Origin: JBASEY01 sp049652745
GTDB taxonomy: Bacteria; CSSED10-310
Assembly: GCA_049652745.1 (NCBI GenBank)
Contig: JBASEY010000042.1
Location: 1 to 64,000 of the forward strand
Reading direction: 5' to 3'
Length of the DNA stretch: 64,000 nucleotides
Of this stretch, positions 45,679 through 55,230 are shown one piece after another (position 1 is the stretch's first letter; each line of letters opens with the position of its first letter). The notes under the pieces are model-generated. The model did not search any database, was not told where the DNA came from, and saw only the letters and a list, made by a program, of their open reading frames with translations. Made by a program: the position numbers and the translations under genes.

Positions 45679-45708
45679 TGGACATTTACATTGCTTTCAC
45701 GTTACACT
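45679..45708 (+). promoter_or_regulatory. Possible promoter for asnS
   Basis: TGGACA (45679-45684), an 18-base spacer and TACACT (45703-45708) resemble a sigma-70 promoter 43 bases before ATG 45751. The match is moderate. Confidence 0.28.
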
Positions 45709-45750
45709 CACTATTCCGGTTGGATCGTTAAACGTAAAGGAGATAAATCT

Positions 45751-47157
45751 ATGGCGATCAACAGAGGTGAAAAAATAAAAATTTTATTGCAATCAGAAAC
45801 AAGTTTGGATCATGTGGTCATTACCGGCTGGATTCGGCAGAAGCGTGAAAGCAAATCATTGTTGTTTTTACTGATCAATGACGGCTCGTGCCTATCGGGA
45901 ATACAGGTTGTAGCTGAATCCCATCTTGAGAATTTTGAATCGGTCAGGAAAACATCGATTGGATCGAGTGTTCGTATCTCGGGTCGTCTTGTCGATTCAC
46001 CAGGCAAAGAGCAGAAATATGAAATTCATGCCGACCAAATCGAGATTTTCGGTGAGTGCGACGATGACTACCCTCTTCAGAAAAAACGGCATAGTTACGA
46101 GTTTTTACGCTCGATCGCTCATTTGAGACCTAGAACCAACAGTTTTGGGGCGGTTTTTCGTGTTCGGAATGCCGCGGCATATGCCATTCATGAATTTTTT
46201 CAGGAAAAAGGCTTTTTTTACATTCACACGCCGATAATCAGCAGCTCGGATTGTGAAGGCGCCGGTGAGATGTTTCAGGTCACAACTCTCCCTTTGCACA
46301 ATGTGCCAATGAGGAAAACCGATCAAGGTGGGCTGGAAGTGGATTTCTCTCAGGATTTTTTCAAAATTCCGACAGGTTTGACGGTCAGCGGGCAGCTTGA
46401 AGGAGAGTTGTTTGCAATGTCCTTGTCGGAAATTTACACCTTCGGCCCGACATTTCGAGCAGAAAACTCCAATACACCTCGACATGCGGCGGAATTCTGG
46501 ATGATCGAGCCGGAAATGGCGTTTTATGATTTGGACGATAATATCGCTCTAGCAGAGTTGTTTATCAAAGAAGTCACTCGGCGCGTGCGCCGACGATGTG
46601 AAGACGATCTGGCATTTTTCAATGAGCGGATCGATCCAACATTGTTTGAACGATTGGACGCGATAGAAAAATTCACGTTTGAGATACTGACTTATACCGA
46701 GGCGGTTGATTTGCTTAAAAAGTCAAACAAAACGTTTGATTTTCCCGTTTCTTGGGGTATGGATTTACAAACGGAGCACGAACGGTATTTGACGGAGGAA
46801 TTGATTAAAAAGCCGACTTTTGTCCGGGATTATCCGTTGGATATCAAAGCGTTTTACATGCGTCGCAGTGATGACGGCAGAACAGTCGCCGCTATGGATC
46901 TTCTGGTGCCTCGTATCGGTGAGATAATCGGCGGCAGTCAGCGTGAAGAACGGTTGGATGTTTTAAAGGAGCTGATAGAACTCAAAGGCCTGGATATGAA
47001 AAACTATTGGTGGTATCTGGATACTCGGCGTTTTGGCTCGGCTCCTCATGCCGGTTTCGGTCTTGGATTTGAACGGCTGCTTCAATACGTGACCGGAATG
47101 GCCAACATACGTGATGTCATTCCTTTTCCGAGGACTCCGGGGAATGCGGAGTTTTAG
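45751..47157 (+). CDS. asnS: Asparaginyl-tRNA synthetase
   Basis: This class II synthetase of about 468 residues charges tRNA-Asn. It has an N-terminal OB-fold anticodon-binding domain (about 15-105; VVITGWIRQKR), motif 2 (FRAENSNTPRHAAEFWMIE) and motif 3 (GFGLGFERLLQYVTG). I place the start at ATG 45751 after AAAGGAG; the open frame upstream is not protein-like. The length is normal for the family. Its 3-prime end overlaps the convergent cvpA gene by 41 bases. Confidence 0.94.
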   Translation: MAINRGEKIKILLQSETSLDHVVITGWIRQKRESKSLLFLLINDGSCLSGIQVVAESHLENFESVRKTSIGSSVRISGRLVDSPGKEQKYEIHADQIEIFGECDDDYPLQKKRHSYEFLRSIAHLRPRTNSFGAVFRVRNAAAYAIHEFFQEKGFFYIHTPIISSSDCEGAGEMFQVTTLPLHNVPMRKTDQGGLEVDFSQDFFKIPTGLTVSGQLEGELFAMSLSEIYTFGPTFRAENSNTPRHAAEFWMIEPEMAFYDLDDNIALAELFIKEVTRRVRRRCEDDLAFFNERIDPTLFERLDAIEKFTFEILTYTEAVDLLKKSNKTFDFPVSWGMDLQTEHERYLTEELIKKPTFVRDYPLDIKAFYMRRSDDGRTVAAMDLLVPRIGEIIGGSQREERLDVLKELIELKGLDMKNYWWYLDTRRFGSAPHAGFGLGFERLLQYVTGMANIRDVIPFPRTPGNAEF

Positions 47158-47743
47158 TGTTTTCTTTTTGTTCGGCGTCGCCGGCATGTAATGTCTGTTC
47201 ACCATCTTTCAAGACATTTAGTATGTTTTGACGTGAAGAGCCTATCCAGCGTTCAGGAAGAAGATAGTCTATCCATTCGTCCGGTAAAACGTTTACAGTC
47301 GCCGCAGCGCCATTGACGATTTTCAGGCTGACAGAAGAATTGTCGATCCAAGGCCTGGTTGATGGAATAAGATAGACAATTGTCAGAATGGCTCCGGAGA
47401 TCGCCAGGCCTTGTACCAGCCCTAGAAGTCCGCCCAGCAGGCGGTTAAGAAAGCTCAGGTTGGCCAATGATACGATTCGGTGCATCAAAGCTGCCAGTAT
47501 GAACCCGGCAAGAGAAGTCAAGGAAAAGATAATGATGAAAGAGAGCAGTTTGCCGACAAAAAAATCTTTTGCGCCGAAAAACTGACCGATTGCAACTCCC
47601 AGCGGCCGAGCAAAAGCCATGCTTAAAACGATACCACCGATAATGCCTAGCAAGCCTAGAACCGTTCGGATAAACCCCTTGAAAATTCCGGTCACCGTAG
47701 GTGCCACAAGAATACAGACTATAAAATAATCGAGGGTGTTCAT
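47117..47743 (-). CDS. CvpA-family membrane protein
   Basis: This 208-residue protein has four transmembrane segments in its first 130 residues, typical of the CvpA family (LDYFIVCILVAPTVTGIFKG, SFLNRLLGGLLGLVQGL). In E. coli CvpA is linked to colicin V and envelope stress tolerance. The C-terminal soluble tail is acidic and lysine-rich. Its start overlaps the end of the glycosyltransferase gene by four bases, so they form an operon. Confidence 0.85.
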   Translation of the reverse strand: MNTLDYFIVCILVAPTVTGIFKGFIRTVLGLLGIIGGIVLSMAFARPLGVAIGQFFGAKDFFVGKLLSFIIIFSLTSLAGFILAALMHRIVSLANLSFLNRLLGGLLGLVQGLAISGAILTIVYLIPSTRPWIDNSSVSLKIVNGAAATVNVLPDEWIDYLLPERWIGSSRQNILNVLKDGEQTLHAGDAEQKENTKTPHSPESSEKE

Positions 47744-48921
47744 ACTGCCATCTTCCCTTTATCATAGTGCTGAAGGATATGTTCCGCTGCAACACGGGCG
47801 CCCTGGGCGCATGCGGCTTCAGTTGAGCCGGGAGCATCAGCCGGATTTCGACTCATCAAATCTTCCAAATAATGTTTCCAGTTACCTTCAAGCAAAACTT
47901 TCCGGGGAATATATATACCGCAATTCCAATAGGGCATTTGTTCCATGATCACATCATATTCTCGGAACGGACCTCGATCGGTGTAAAGCATTCGAGTATG
48001 ATTGACGGCACATTCGGACACGATTCCATACCCCGGTTTGGTGACGACGACATCCACTGCTCCAACAAGATCGGGATATTTTATACCATATGATTCAAGC
48101 GGTTTCAATTCCGTTATCTGCATGCTGTTCATTGGAAATGTAGTAAGCAATCGAAAATCTTGTAATTGATTCGAAGCTCCTAAAGATTTTCCATCCAAAC
48201 CCATTCCTCCGAACGAAAGCAGTACGAGAGGTCTTGTTTCCGTGTGTAAGCCAAGGCGTTTTCTGACCACACTTTTAGGCAGCGTGGCTTTTCTGCCCAG
48301 CATAGGTATATCGGAAATCGTCGGGAACGTACCCATTGCCGGCGCATATGGCAACCGTAACAACTCATCACAAAGGGAATACTCATTTCTCATGCCGTCA
48401 GCGATTTCTGCGACTTTGGGATAGTCATCGATCCATGCGTCGTAGATCCAGTCCCACGAAAAATTCGTTACGGCGAGGCTGGGTATTCCCACCGACCGAG
48501 CCAACATATGCGCGGCGGATGGTATATCGCTGACGACACATCCGGCTCGGTGAGTTTTCAGTGAAGATATTTCTGTTTGACAAATTTCCGGAAACCTGTC
48601 TTTTAACTGTTCAAACTCCCGTATAGTCTCTGGTACATCCATTGAAATGCCGTCTTTTTGCACTACGCCGATGTCCATTTTACAATACGTGACAGTGTAG
48701 TCCGGACACATCTCGGCAAAGATTTTTCGTGATGCCCATGACCTGATATAAATGGGAATGTCGGGTCTGAAACGCTTTAAAGCATCGATGACTTCGATAG
48801 ATCGGGTTGCATGGCCGAAACCATGTCCCGAGATATAGTAAAAAATCGATCGCTCCGATGCCCGGCTGGGCGTGGGGAGACGTTCATTATCGTTGTTTTT
48901 TCGATTCACGAACCTGTTCAC
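47740..48921 (-). CDS. MurG/GT28-like glycosyltransferase
   Basis: This 393-residue protein has an N-terminal glycine/histidine loop (SGHGFGHATR, about 31-40) and a C-terminal nucleotide-sugar-type region (DVVVTKPGYGIVSECAV). Together these resemble GT-B fold proteins of the GT28 group and the N-terminal half of L-arabinokinases. The sugar and acceptor are unknown. It is preceded by a B12-binding radical SAM gene and followed by cvpA, all in one direction. Confidence 0.72.
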   Translation of the reverse strand: MNRFVNRKNNDNERLPTPSRASERSIFYYISGHGFGHATRSIEVIDALKRFRPDIPIYIRSWASRKIFAEMCPDYTVTYCKMDIGVVQKDGISMDVPETIREFEQLKDRFPEICQTEISSLKTHRAGCVVSDIPSAAHMLARSVGIPSLAVTNFSWDWIYDAWIDDYPKVAEIADGMRNEYSLCDELLRLPYAPAMGTFPTISDIPMLGRKATLPKSVVRKRLGLHTETRPLVLLSFGGMGLDGKSLGASNQLQDFRLLTTFPMNSMQITELKPLESYGIKYPDLVGAVDVVVTKPGYGIVSECAVNHTRMLYTDRGPFREYDVIMEQMPYWNCGIYIPRKVLLEGNWKHYLEDLMSRNPADAPGSTEAACAQGARVAAEHILQHYDKGKMAV

Positions 48922-48931
48922 ACGTTGTCAT

Positions 48932-50380
48932 TCAAGTGTCGTTCGAGCGTTTGACACGTTTTTTTCTTGTAAAACCGGATGTGTTGAAACCTTCCTGCAG
49001 AGCTCGCCACAGCGATATTTTCCAACGTTTTCGATAGATAAACAGAAAGCTGATTCGATGAATGAGAGTGAAGACGACATTGGGAGGCCATTTCAGCAAC
49101 GGTTTTATCAAGGGAAACAGCGCAGGATAATTGAACAGAATATAAAAAAACTTATGTAAATTCACGCTTTGGCGTATCGCAGGCTGTTGTAGAACGCTGT
49201 TTGAATGGTAGTTGGGTTCGATTGCATCGACATCCAGGTGGGGAACCAGCTTTTCCGCTAAAACCATATCACCTAGTTCCGTTCGAGGATAAGGTTGAAA
49301 TACCGAGCACCATGTGAAGGTTGGATTGAGTTCCCAGGTAAAGGTCACCGTTCGAAACGCCTGCTCCAACGTTTCATTGGGAAGGCCAAGAATATTGGTT
49401 GTGCAAAAATTGATTTTATACTTGTGGAACAACGCCGCCGCTTCTTTCAACTGAGCGTCGGTGATGTTTTTATTCAAAATTTCATTTCTTAATCGTTCAT
49501 CCCCTGTTTCGACACCGATAACCACGTTGTAGCATCCGGCATCTTTCAATGCTTTGACGGTTTCGTCATCGATGGAATCCGCTCGTGCATAGCAGATAAA
49601 AGGCAAATCGAAGTTTTTTGCATATTTGTCACAAAATTCCAGCAGCCAGGTTTTGTTTACGGCAAATTGGTCGTCTTCGAATAGAAACGTTTCAACCGGC
49701 CAACGCTTTTTCAAGGCTTTCATCTCGTCAATTACATTATCGACGGATCGCCGTCTTATATAAGCGCCTTTACCCTTATAGAGTTTTTTCATGCTGTGAT
49801 TGAAACAAAACGCGCAATTGTGTGGACAACCTCTGCTGGAAATCAATCTTTTAATAGGGTTGTCCTTGATCAAGGGGTATCGATAAAGGGACTCCCGGTT
49901 GACAAACGGCAGGGAATCCAGATCTTCGATAAGGGGTCTGACGGGGTTCCGAATGATTTGGCCGCCTATTTTGACGTGGATATTTTCTACATGCTGAATG
50001 TCATCGGGAATTTTTTCTACAGCGAGAATTTCCGGAAGAACATATTCCCCTTCTCCGACACAGATCATGTCCAGGTATGATGAATGAGACAAAATTTCGG
50101 GAAAAAACGTCGGATGTGGTCCTCCCATTATCGTAGTGATATCGGAGCTGATTTCTTTTTTGATATGTTCGCACAGTTGGTGAGCCCAAAGTTGTGTTCC
50201 CGTCACCGTGCTGAATGCGACAAATCGAGGCTTTGAGCGGTTGACTTCTTTTAGGAGGTCCTTGTCTTTCCCAATGACGATATCGGCTTTAAACCCGGCT
50301 TTCCGGGCGGCCGCCACCAGGCTCATAGCGCCTAAAGATTCAAACCAAATGTTTTGCAAAAATAAAATATCCACTCGCAC
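48932..50380 (-). CDS. B12-binding-domain radical SAM protein
   Basis: This 482-residue enzyme has an N-terminal cobalamin-binding-type Rossmann domain (about 1-140, including IMGGPHPTFFP) and a radical SAM core whose iron-sulfur cysteines are C185, C189 and C192 in RGCPHNCAFCF. The C-terminal 120 residues are hydrophobic and basic. Members include lipid and hopanoid-modifying methyltransferases and Mg-protoporphyrin cyclases, so a lipid or glycolipid substrate is possible. The start is GTG 50380. Confidence 0.85.
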   Translation of the reverse strand: MRVDILFLQNIWFESLGAMSLVAAARKAGFKADIVIGKDKDLLKEVNRSKPRFVAFSTVTGTQLWAHQLCEHIKKEISSDITTIMGGPHPTFFPEILSHSSYLDMICVGEGEYVLPEILAVEKIPDDIQHVENIHVKIGGQIIRNPVRPLIEDLDSLPFVNRESLYRYPLIKDNPIKRLISSRGCPHNCAFCFNHSMKKLYKGKGAYIRRRSVDNVIDEMKALKKRWPVETFLFEDDQFAVNKTWLLEFCDKYAKNFDLPFICYARADSIDDETVKALKDAGCYNVVIGVETGDERLRNEILNKNITDAQLKEAAALFHKYKINFCTTNILGLPNETLEQAFRTVTFTWELNPTFTWCSVFQPYPRTELGDMVLAEKLVPHLDVDAIEPNYHSNSVLQQPAIRQSVNLHKFFYILFNYPALFPLIKPLLKWPPNVVFTLIHRISFLFIYRKRWKISLWRALQEGFNTSGFTRKKRVKRSNDT

Positions 50381-50578
50381 TGTTTACCGTTTCTTCGGTC
50401 TCAGGTCAAGATCATCACCATGGACTGGTCTTCAAACAACCTGGAACGACGTTCTTTTCTTAGCGCCATGCCGAAGGGTGTTTTTGAGGGAACGACAAAT
50501 TCACAAGCATGCCCGGCCATGTTTTCAACTCGATATCACGATCTTTTGAAATGAAATTTATATTTTTATCGCTCCAAT

Positions 50579-50607
50579 TTTACAAAAAATCAGACTTTTG
50601 CCAGAAT
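50579..50607 (+). promoter_or_regulatory. Candidate promoter for the TPR/SH3 protein gene
   Basis: TTTACA (50579-50584), a 17-base spacer and CAGAAT (50602-50607) precede GTG 50646 by 39 bases. Confidence 0.42.
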
Positions 50608-50645
50608 AGGCTAGGGTGCGAACACGGATTGGGAGGTGTTTTATA

Positions 50646-51887
50646 GTGAATCATTTCGGCAAAATAAAATGGTTTCTGGTGTTGATGTTTTTATTTCCTC
50701 GTGCGGTGTATTCAAATGCTGTGATTTACCCTGTTTTTGCGGATGGATGGCTTGTAGCCGGCAATAAAACCGTTGGGACGGCGGTTCGCCTTATGCGTGT
50801 CGGGATGTGGTCGGAGGCTCAGGAGGAACTGCAAAAGTCGGTATGGAATCGACCGCGAAATCATGCCGCTCAATTCAATTTAGGCGTGTGCTATGAACGT
50901 GTCGGGCAGCTTGAAAACGCCAAACGTTTTTACCAGCGTGCCGTCGATCTTCGTCCGGAGGCTCTTTATTGTGAAGGACTGGCTCGTTTGGACGGCGTCG
51001 CAGGCAGGGGCGCTGAATTTGTCAAGTTTTTAATACCCTGTGATAGTTCGTGTAACCATGGATATGTATTTGCCAGAGCCGGCATGTGGGAATATGCCTC
51101 CCGGCTATTTGAAAATGCTTATCATTATCGATCGAATGCCACCACGGCTTTGAACCTTGCCGTGGCTTATGAAGTGTTGGGCAATCGTCGGGACGCCGAT
51201 CGAATGATTCGGAATGCATCGGCATTGGGTAGTAATCAGCAATATTTGTCCTTCGCGCACTATCTGTCATCATCGTCGGATTTACCGTTGGAGATGGCGA
51301 TATGTTTGCCGGATATTACGACCGTTACCGATATGCCGGTATTGAAAACAGCATTTATCATCGGTGACAACGCAGTATTGCGTTTGAGTCCGTCGCACGA
51401 CTCCCCTGTCTTGGCGCAGTTGCGCCAAAATACCCGGGTCGATGTTCTGTCGCTCTCATCGACGTGGACACGGGTTCGAACTCACCAAAACAAAGAAGGA
51501 TTTTTACCGACACTGTTTCTCTCTTCAGAATATGTTACAGAAAAAACGGCAGTTCATGGTTATTCAACTGCGCATTCACAGGCTGCCGTAATAGAAGAGC
51601 ATGAAGAATATGATGAGTATGAAGATATTTATGAACAGATTTTTGAAAATCCCGAGCCTTCGATTACCGTGACGATTCCTGAGGATGGAAACCGTGTAGC
51701 CATACGTGAAAAACCATCGTTGATGGCTGAAATAACGGGATATTTGGAGCCGGGGGATAGTCTGGAAGTCAGGGAAAGCGATGTTTCATCCTGGTATGAA
51801 ATTGTTGATGATTCGCGGCCTCAAGGGTTTATCTTAAAAATGCATACCAAGGCGCTCGAAAAGCGCCTTCTTGGCGATGAGAACTGA
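50646..51887 (+). CDS. Exported TPR and SH3-like domain protein
   Basis: This protein of about 413 residues starts at GTG 50646, seven bases after GGGAGGTG; a GTG at 50616 is the alternative. A signal peptide (ending VYSNA) precedes TPR repeats (about 35-190; AAQFNLGVCYERVGQLENAKR). Two bacterial SH3 domains follow, at about 235-290 and 340-400 (AVLRLSPSHDSPV and VAIREKPSLMAEITGYL), separated by an acidic Glu/Tyr-rich linker. SH3 domains of this type often bind peptidoglycan peptides, so a periplasmic cell-wall role is likely. A short dyad at 51849-51869 lies inside its 3-prime end. Confidence 0.78.
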   Translation: MNHFGKIKWFLVLMFLFPRAVYSNAVIYPVFADGWLVAGNKTVGTAVRLMRVGMWSEAQEELQKSVWNRPRNHAAQFNLGVCYERVGQLENAKRFYQRAVDLRPEALYCEGLARLDGVAGRGAEFVKFLIPCDSSCNHGYVFARAGMWEYASRLFENAYHYRSNATTALNLAVAYEVLGNRRDADRMIRNASALGSNQQYLSFAHYLSSSSDLPLEMAICLPDITTVTDMPVLKTAFIIGDNAVLRLSPSHDSPVLAQLRQNTRVDVLSLSSTWTRVRTHQNKEGFLPTLFLSSEYVTEKTAVHGYSTAHSQAAVIEEHEEYDEYEDIYEQIFENPEPSITVTIPEDGNRVAIREKPSLMAEITGYLEPGDSLEVRESDVSSWYEIVDDSRPQGFILKMHTKALEKRLLGDEN

Positions 51888-51891
51888 GCGG

Positions 51892-52138
51892 CGCGCTCTG
51901 CGAGCGCGGTTCCTGGTTTCTGGTACTGGGTTTCTGGTTAGGTTTTTCAGTAGATTCATTTTTGGTGAGTCACCTATATGGTGGTAGATAACTATAGTTT
52001 CTTAAGTCGAACCACTTGGTGATTGGTTATTGGACATTGGATATTGGATATTGAATCTTCCATCCCTTGCCCCTTACCTCTTACCCCTGCTTCTTGCTTA
52101 TAAAGCTAACCATTTGGATATTGGACATTCGGTCATAC
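51892..52138. repeat. Intergenic mosaic repeat copy 2
   Basis: The copy begins four bases after a stop codon with the hairpin CGCGCTC-TGC-GAGCGCG (51892-51908). It continues with GGTTCCTGGTTTCTGG, a TTAGGTTTTTCAG stretch, iterated ATTGGACATTGGATATTGG (about 52022-52056) and a pyrimidine-rich run of CCCTTACC units (about 52065-52092). The modules recur at 55231, 59056 and 59955. The region contains no gene. Confidence 0.75.
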
Positions 52139-52167
52139 TTGATACTTTTGTGACCATGATGTATAAT
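52139..52167 (+). promoter_or_regulatory. Strong sigma-70 promoter of the triple SUMF1 gene
   Basis: TTGATA (52139-52144), a 17-base spacer and a perfect TATAAT (52162-52167) lie 72 bases before ATG 52240. The -35 box directly abuts the end of repeat copy 2. Confidence 0.65.
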
Positions 52168-52239
52168 AACTACAAAGTTTGCATTCTTTGAGATAGCGAC
52201 GGATTTTATCGCTGACCTTTGAAAGAAGGAGCCAACATT

Positions 52240-55224
52240 ATGAAACATTATTGCTGGTGGATAAAAACGTTAGTTGTCATCTGTATTCTGTTCGGATGCC
52301 AACTCGCCTCTTCAATGGCTGCGGTCACCATCGATGTGGAGATGCGTTTGAATGACGGCGGCTTTGTATCGTATGACCATTTTCAAGCCGATTTGTATCT
52401 GAATAACTTGGGTCGAATGGTGTCGGATGCGAGTATATTCGGAATACTCGAGGTAATGGGTGAGTTTTTCTTTTGGCCGTCATTTTCGAGTGAAGTTGAT
52501 TTTGAGTTGATGGATATAAAACCTGGCGAAACGGTGGTGACTATTCTAGCGTTTGATTTCGGTGACATCGAGGATTTCATCCCGTTCGGGCCGATGGTTT
52601 TCTGGGGAGCCTGGTTTTTGGATATGGAAACGTGGAACTACGATTCTCAGGAGTTTTGGTTGGGTCCAGAGCATAAATGGACGCCGACCCCTACGCCTAC
52701 ACCGACATCTACGCCTGCATCCACAATAATAGTCTCAGAAATGGTTTTCATTCCTCCAGGAACTTACATGCGTGGTTCACCGGACGATGAACCCTGTCGT
52801 TTCGCAAATGAAATCCGCAGGCAGATCTCTCTGACTCGTGGGTTTTATATGATGCAAACGGAGGTGACCCGTCGGATGTGGGCGGATCTGAAATCCGTTC
52901 AGCCGGATTTGCCGGATGATCCGAGCGCAACGGCATTCAGCCCGACGATGGATCATCCTGTACAGAATGTTACATGGTTTGATGCAGTATTGTTTGCAAA
53001 TCTCATGTCACTTCAGGAAGGGTACAGGCAGTGCTACTATCTGGACCAGGTTTTCATGACGCCGTTGGATGCGACGAATTACACTTCGAATTCAGTCTAT
53101 TGTGATTTCAATGCAAATGGATATCGTCTGCCTACTGATGCGGAATGGGAATACGCGTGCCGAGCAGGATCGGTCGGGCCGTTTTCATGCAGTGACCCCG
53201 ATTTTACCGATTTGACTTGTCAATCTTGTGTACCGGGAACTCATCCGGAATTGGAGCGGCATTGCGTGTATTGTGCCAATAATTGGAATGGACCTGAAGT
53301 TGTAGGCAGTAAGTATCCGAATATGTGGGGCTTATATGATATGCACGGGAACGTGTTTGAATGGTGTTGGGATTGGTATACCGTGAATCCATCGAGACCA
53401 TTTGTGGATCCGACGGGACCGGAAACCGGCATACATAGAGTGGAGCGCGGTGGTTCATGGAGCGTCTACGCACAAAACTGCCGCTCGGCGATTCGGAGCA
53501 AGAACACGCCTTACAACCGAGACAACAATCGGGGTTTTCGTCTTGTCAGAAGCGCTACCGGGTTTATTTATATTCCTGGAGGAACATACACGCAAGGTTC
53601 ACCAGACGATGAACCCTGTCGTCAGAGTGATGAAGACCAATATCACGTCACACTGACCTGCGGATTTGACATGATGGTTACGGAGGCGACTCGGCAGATG
53701 TGGGCGGATCTAAAGCATTTTCTGAGCAGCTTTCCGGAAGACCCGAGCGATACGAGTATCAGCCCGTCAATGATTCATCCTGTGCAGAATGTCACATGGA
53801 ACGAAGCCGTATTATTTGCGAATATCTTGTCGATAAAGCGTAGGTTTGTTCCGTGCTACTATGCTGATGCGGAATTTACGGATGCCATAAATCTGAATAA
53901 TTACACCTCAGATACAATTTTTTGTAATTTCGACGCTAACGGATATCGTCTGCCTACCGAAGCGGAATGGGAATATGCGTGTCGGGCAGGGACGGTCTGG
54001 CCGTTTACATGCTATGAGCCGAAGTATAACACCCGTAATTGTGAAACCTGTGAAGAAGAAACACATCGAACACTGGAACAGTACTGCGTCTATTGTGCAG
54101 CCGGCCAGACAGGAGCGAGTGTTGTCGGCAGCAAAAATGCCAATCAATGGGGGTTTTACGACATGCATGGCAATGTGAATGAATGGTGTTGGGATAGATA
54201 TGGTTCGTATCCATCGGGCTCTGTAACGGATCCGACGGGACCGGAAACAGGATCAAATCGAGTGGCACGGGGTGGCAGTTGGAACTGTAGCGCACGGAGC
54301 TGTCGGTCGGCGAATCGCAACAGCATTGCTCCGGACAGCCGTAGCCACCTTCTAGGTTTTCGCCTTGTGAGGAAGCCTATGGAGCTTACTCATATTTCCT
54401 CAGGAGATTTCAATCAAGGTCCATCATGGTATTTAGAACCTTGTCGTGACTCCTCTCTTGAAATCGGGCGTCACGTTACGCTGACCAGAGATTTCGAAAT
54501 AATGCTTACAGAGGTGACCCGGCAGATGTGGGCTGATTTGAAGGCTGTTTGCCCGATGTTGCCGAACGATCCGAGCGACGAGACGGTGAGTCCGACGATG
54601 GATCATCCCGTGCAGAATGTCACATGGAATGAAGCTGTATTATTTGCGAATCTGATGTCGGCAAAGGACGGCTACAGGCAGTGCTATTACAAAGATGCTT
54701 ATTTCACGTTGGTGCTAAGTGTGACGAATTACAATGAGCGCTTTTTCTTTTGCGATTTTGAAGCGGATGGGTACCGCCTTCCCACTGAAGCGGAATGGGA
54801 ATATGTGTGTAGGGCTGGGACGACCGGAGCGTTTTCATGCGATGAGCCGTATTATGATAGCTATAATTGTGAATCCTGTGATCCGGGAACGCTCCTGGAT
54901 CTGGAACAGTATTGCGTCTTTTGTGCAAATTCTTCGAATGGTGCTGAGCTTGTCGGCAGTAAGCTTCCTAATCCATGGGAATTGTATGACATGCATGGCA
55001 ACGTGAGTGAGTGGTGTTGGGACTGCTTTGAAAAATATCCATCGAAGCCTGTTGTAGATCCGACAGGAGGACCGCAACCCTGCCCTCTCGATTCACGCAT
55101 AGAGCGAGGCGGCAGTTGGGATCACCCCGCGAAGTTCTGTCGGACGGCAAGTCGATCTTTTAGTAACTCCCGCACCCGTAAAAATTATCGGGGTTTTCGT
55201 CTTGTCAAAACGGTATTCCGCTAA
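52240..55224 (+). CDS. Secreted protein with three tandem SUMF1 (formylglycine-generating-enzyme-like) domains
   Basis: This protein of about 994 residues starts at ATG 52240 after AAGGAG. A signal region (with possible lipobox LFGC) leads into a beta-sandwich-like domain (about 25-145) and a Thr/Pro linker (TPTPTPTPTSTPAS). Three C-type-lectin-fold SUMF1 domains follow at about 167-440, 441-712 and 713-992. Each has EVTRxMWADL, a NVTW block, GYRLPTxAEWEYxCRAG, a Cys-rich insert and a RGGSW...CRxAxR...GFRLV ending. The two-cysteine active site of formylglycine-generating enzyme is not convincing, so they are likely non-catalytic binding domains. Confidence 0.88.
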   Translation: MKHYCWWIKTLVVICILFGCQLASSMAAVTIDVEMRLNDGGFVSYDHFQADLYLNNLGRMVSDASIFGILEVMGEFFFWPSFSSEVDFELMDIKPGETVVTILAFDFGDIEDFIPFGPMVFWGAWFLDMETWNYDSQEFWLGPEHKWTPTPTPTPTSTPASTIIVSEMVFIPPGTYMRGSPDDEPCRFANEIRRQISLTRGFYMMQTEVTRRMWADLKSVQPDLPDDPSATAFSPTMDHPVQNVTWFDAVLFANLMSLQEGYRQCYYLDQVFMTPLDATNYTSNSVYCDFNANGYRLPTDAEWEYACRAGSVGPFSCSDPDFTDLTCQSCVPGTHPELERHCVYCANNWNGPEVVGSKYPNMWGLYDMHGNVFEWCWDWYTVNPSRPFVDPTGPETGIHRVERGGSWSVYAQNCRSAIRSKNTPYNRDNNRGFRLVRSATGFIYIPGGTYTQGSPDDEPCRQSDEDQYHVTLTCGFDMMVTEATRQMWADLKHFLSSFPEDPSDTSISPSMIHPVQNVTWNEAVLFANILSIKRRFVPCYYADAEFTDAINLNNYTSDTIFCNFDANGYRLPTEAEWEYACRAGTVWPFTCYEPKYNTRNCETCEEETHRTLEQYCVYCAAGQTGASVVGSKNANQWGFYDMHGNVNEWCWDRYGSYPSGSVTDPTGPETGSNRVARGGSWNCSARSCRSANRNSIAPDSRSHLLGFRLVRKPMELTHISSGDFNQGPSWYLEPCRDSSLEIGRHVTLTRDFEIMLTEVTRQMWADLKAVCPMLPNDPSDETVSPTMDHPVQNVTWNEAVLFANLMSAKDGYRQCYYKDAYFTLVLSVTNYNERFFFCDFEADGYRLPTEAEWEYVCRAGTTGAFSCDEPYYDSYNCESCDPGTLLDLEQYCVFCANSSNGAELVGSKLPNPWELYDMHGNVSEWCWDCFEKYPSKPVVDPTGGPQPCPLDSRIERGGSWDHPAKFCRTASRSFSNSRTRKNYRGFRLVKTVFR

Positions 55225-55230
55225 TCAGGT

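Noticed and set aside
51849..51869. Hairpin AAGGCGC/GCGCCTT as a terminator
   Set aside because: It lies inside the coding end of the TPR/SH3 gene and has no T-run.
52240..55224. Catalytic formylglycine-generating enzyme
   Set aside because: The paired active-site cysteines are not present at the expected spacing in domains 1 and 3. The cysteine pair in domain 2 does not align with them relative to the CRSANR block.
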